Source: an uncultured Bacteroidales bacterium (lineage in GTDB: Bacteria; Bacteroidota; Bacteroidia; Bacteroidales; P3). From it: a stretch of DNA of 64,000 nucleotides. A program made the position numbers and the translations under genes. Below the pieces are notes generated by a model. That model searched no databases. It was not told the DNA's origin and saw nothing but the letters and a program-made list of their open reading frames with translations. Each line of letters begins with the position of its first letter. Within the stretch, counting starts at the first letter, position 1. The stretch covers positions 219,319-283,318 of the forward strand of contig CAJTPR010000002.1 in NCBI GenBank assembly GCA_910578275.1. The letters are read 5' to 3'. This document shows, in pieces, positions 62,795 to 64,000 of this stretch.

Positions 62795-63130
62795 ATGGAA
62801 AAGAAAGCAAATGCCGCCGCGGAAGCGTCGGCAGAGAGGACGGCGGTCGAGAGCCGTCAAATTGAAGAATGGAAACGCAAGCACGGCAAGGTTTTTTGCT
62901 ACGAGGTGGAGGGAGAGAAGCTCTACTTCCGTCAACCCGACCGCAAGACCTTGGCGGCAGCCGGCGTGATAGCGAAGAACGATCCGATGAAATACAACGA
63001 GTTCGTGCTCAAGAACTCGTTTCTCGGCGGAAATGCCGAGTTGTTGGAAGACAATTCGGTTTTCTACGGCCTTTCGCAAATCATGGACGAACTGGTGGCA
63101 GCCAAAGTGGGCGAGTTAAAAAACTTGTAG
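62795..63130 (+). CDS. tail assembly chaperone, short form (gpG-like)
   Basis: 111 residues from ATG 62795. The charged N-terminus is followed by VFCYEVEGEKLYFRQPDRKT and a helical C-terminal half. The position between tube and tape-measure genes and the slippery site near the end (63118-63124) point to the gpG-like assembly chaperone. It coats the tape measure during assembly. The longer -1 product is given as a separate entry. Confidence 0.8.
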   Translation: MEKKANAAAEASAERTAVESRQIEEWKRKHGKVFCYEVEGEKLYFRQPDRKTLAAAGVIAKNDPMKYNEFVLKNSFLGGNAELLEDNSVFYGLSQIMDELVAAKVGELKNL

Positions 63131-63315
63131 CGGCCGCGGGCATAGAGAAGGGCATCTTCTTGTTGGAGGGAGATGCCCTGCTCCGCGCCGATTTCGGGAT
63201 AGATCCGGGCGCTTTGAGCGATGAGGAATGGGTGGCCCGGCTCCAACAAGCATTATGGTTGGAATATTATCGCGTAAACCTGTTAGGCAGGCTTTTTACG
63301 CCAAAAACGAAATGA
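62795..63315 (+). CDS. tail assembly chaperone, frameshifted long form (gpGT-like)
   Basis: About 173 residues made by a -1 shift at A AAA AAC (63118-63124, in frame as TTA AAA AAC). After the shift, codons continue from CTT at 63124: LVAAAGIEKGIFLLEGDALL, then RADFGIDPGALSDEEWVARL, ending at TGA 63313-63315. The -1 frame has no good start of its own, is open exactly from the slip point and ends one base before the next ATG. This is the well-known G/GT pattern of tail phages. Coding is thus join(62795..63124, 63124..63315). Confidence 0.8.
63118..63124 (+). promoter_or_regulatory. programmed -1 frameshift site
   Basis: AAAAAAC read as A AAA AAC in the zero frame is a canonical X XXY YYZ slippery heptamer, four bases before the zero-frame TAG at 63128. 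Confidence 0.8.
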
Positions 63316-63316
63316 G

Positions 63317-64000
63317 ATGACAGACAGTAACGACGGCTTCGTGCCGGATTTTCAGAGCAAGATGCAATTGGCTGTCGGGAAAACGGGAAAAATGGCGGCC
63401 GCGGCCGTCTCCATGACCCCGGCCGCATCGCAACCGGAAGGAAAGACGGATTTCTTTTCCGTGATCGGTAGGTGGCTTCTCGAATTCCAGGACGGTTTGC
63501 AAGGCCGGATCGAAGGAATCTTCGACAACTTGCAAGGCATGTTCGCCGACTTTTCCTTGAAGATCAAGGAAACGATAGGCGGGGTGATCGGTACCATTGG
63601 CAAAAGCATCGGGAGCGTATTCGCGAATATCAAGGACACAGTAGGCGGAGTAATCGGTACCATTGGCGAAAGCATCGGCAATGTGTTCGCGGGTATCAAG
63701 GAGACGATAGGCGGGGTGATCGGCACGATTCGCGAGACTATCGGCAGCGTGTTCGCGGGTATCAAGGAGACGATAGGCGGGGTGATCGGCACGATTCGCG
63801 AGACTATCGGCAGCGTGTTCGCGGGTATCAAGGAGACGATAGGCGGGATGATCGGCACGATTCGCGAGACTATCGGCAGCGTGTTTTCGGGCATCAAGGA
63901 GACGATAGGCGGGGTGATCGGCACGATTCGCGAGACTATCGGCAGCGTGTTCGCGGGTATCAAGGAGACGATAGGCGGGGTGATCGGCACGATTCGCGAG
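63317..64000 (+). CDS. tail tape-measure protein, N-terminal part
   Basis: ATG 63317 opens a frame that stays open to the window end (228 codons) and so is cut by it. The start MTDSNDGFVPDFQSKMQLAV leads to an amphipathic segment (about 50-80) and then to 22-residue repeats of the type IKETIGGVIGTIRETIGSVF. The repeated 11-residue rhythm with hydrophobic residues at fixed places is typical of tape-measure proteins, whose length sets tail length. Its place right after the G/GT gene agrees. Total length cannot be known here. Confidence 0.85.
   Translation, partial: MTDSNDGFVPDFQSKMQLAVGKTGKMAAAAVSMTPAASQPEGKTDFFSVIGRWLLEFQDGLQGRIEGIFDNLQGMFADFSLKIKETIGGVIGTIGKSIGSVFANIKDTVGGVIGTIGESIGNVFAGIKETIGGVIGTIRETIGSVFAGIKETIGGVIGTIRETIGSVFAGIKETIGGMIGTIRETIGSVFSGIKETIGGVIGTIRETIGSVFAGIKETIGGVIGTIRE
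63563..64000 (+). repeat. 66-bp tandem repeat within the tape-measure gene
   Basis: Units begin at 63563, 63629, 63695, 63761, 63827, 63893 and 63959 (last cut by the window end). The first two or three differ at many third positions; units from 63695 on are almost identical, so the array has probably grown recently. The length keeps the frame (22 codons). Confidence 0.95.

Noticed and set aside
63352..63990. Open frame on the - strand made of Pro- and Ile-rich repeats
   Set aside because: It is the antisense image of the tape-measure repeats; the + strand frame has a proper start, fitting neighbours and phage context.
63563..64000. Repeats as a CRISPR array
   Set aside because: Units of 66 bp lie head to tail without spacers and keep a coding frame.

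Overview
The window looks like a chromosomal segment of a fairly GC-rich member of the Bacteroidales. At least eleven upstream regions carry the Bacteroidetes -7 element TAnnTTTG. Other pointers are a cargo protein with a type IX secretion (T9SS) sorting domain, a glsA-glsB glycine-lipid pair, an MraY with the family insertion, DUF5723/DUF6175-type envelope proteins, and A-rich rather than Shine-Dalgarno-like leaders. The acyl-CoA dehydrogenase/Etf unit, glutamate dehydrogenase and methylmalonyl-CoA mutase small subunit fit a fermenter making short-chain acids from amino acids or succinate. The genus cannot be fixed from the sequence alone.

Layout. 1-5,282: a + strand run of exported and lipoprotein genes of unknown function, ending in a cytidylate-kinase-like gene. 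5,389-6,344: a lone tyrosine recombinase with a hairpin almost touching its start codon. 6,450-9,659: acyl-CoA dehydrogenase-etfB-etfA. 9,679-17,952: housekeeping genes (glyS, SUI1 factor, dNTPase, nnrD, S41 protease, tcdA, gdhA). 18,046-22,401: lipoprotein, outer-membrane barrel, rsmG and PAP2 phosphatase, whose 3' end overlaps the convergent obgE. 23,436-27,935: tRNA-Phe, glsA-glsB, engB and mutA without an adjacent mutB. 28,002-30,110: mntP, queD, apbE. 30,330-33,795: a large T9SS cargo gene. 33,882-43,797 (- strand): a PIF1-type helicase, a fibronectin-III protein, a 1,483-residue exported protein of unknown function and a small lipoprotein.

44,139-59,642 is the division and cell wall (dcw) cluster: mraZ, rsmH, ftsL-like, ftsI, murE, mraY, murD remnant, ftsW, murG, murC, ftsQ, ftsA, ftsZ. 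Only the C-terminal third of MurD is encoded, in an otherwise intact cluster. FtsZ has a very long linker.

59,642-64,000 is a contractile-tail module directly after ftsZ: an amidase on the - strand, then from one host-type promoter a holin-like protein, a protein built like a unimolecular spanin, tail sheath (DUF2586-like), tail tube, a tail-assembly chaperone with an A AAA AAC -1 frameshift site, and a tape-measure gene with in-frame 66-bp repeats that runs off the window. No head, terminase or integrase gene is seen here, so it may be a headless tail-like bacteriocin (tailocin) or the edge of a prophage. The most notable signals are this module, the C-terminal-only MurD, and the pair of large exported proteins.
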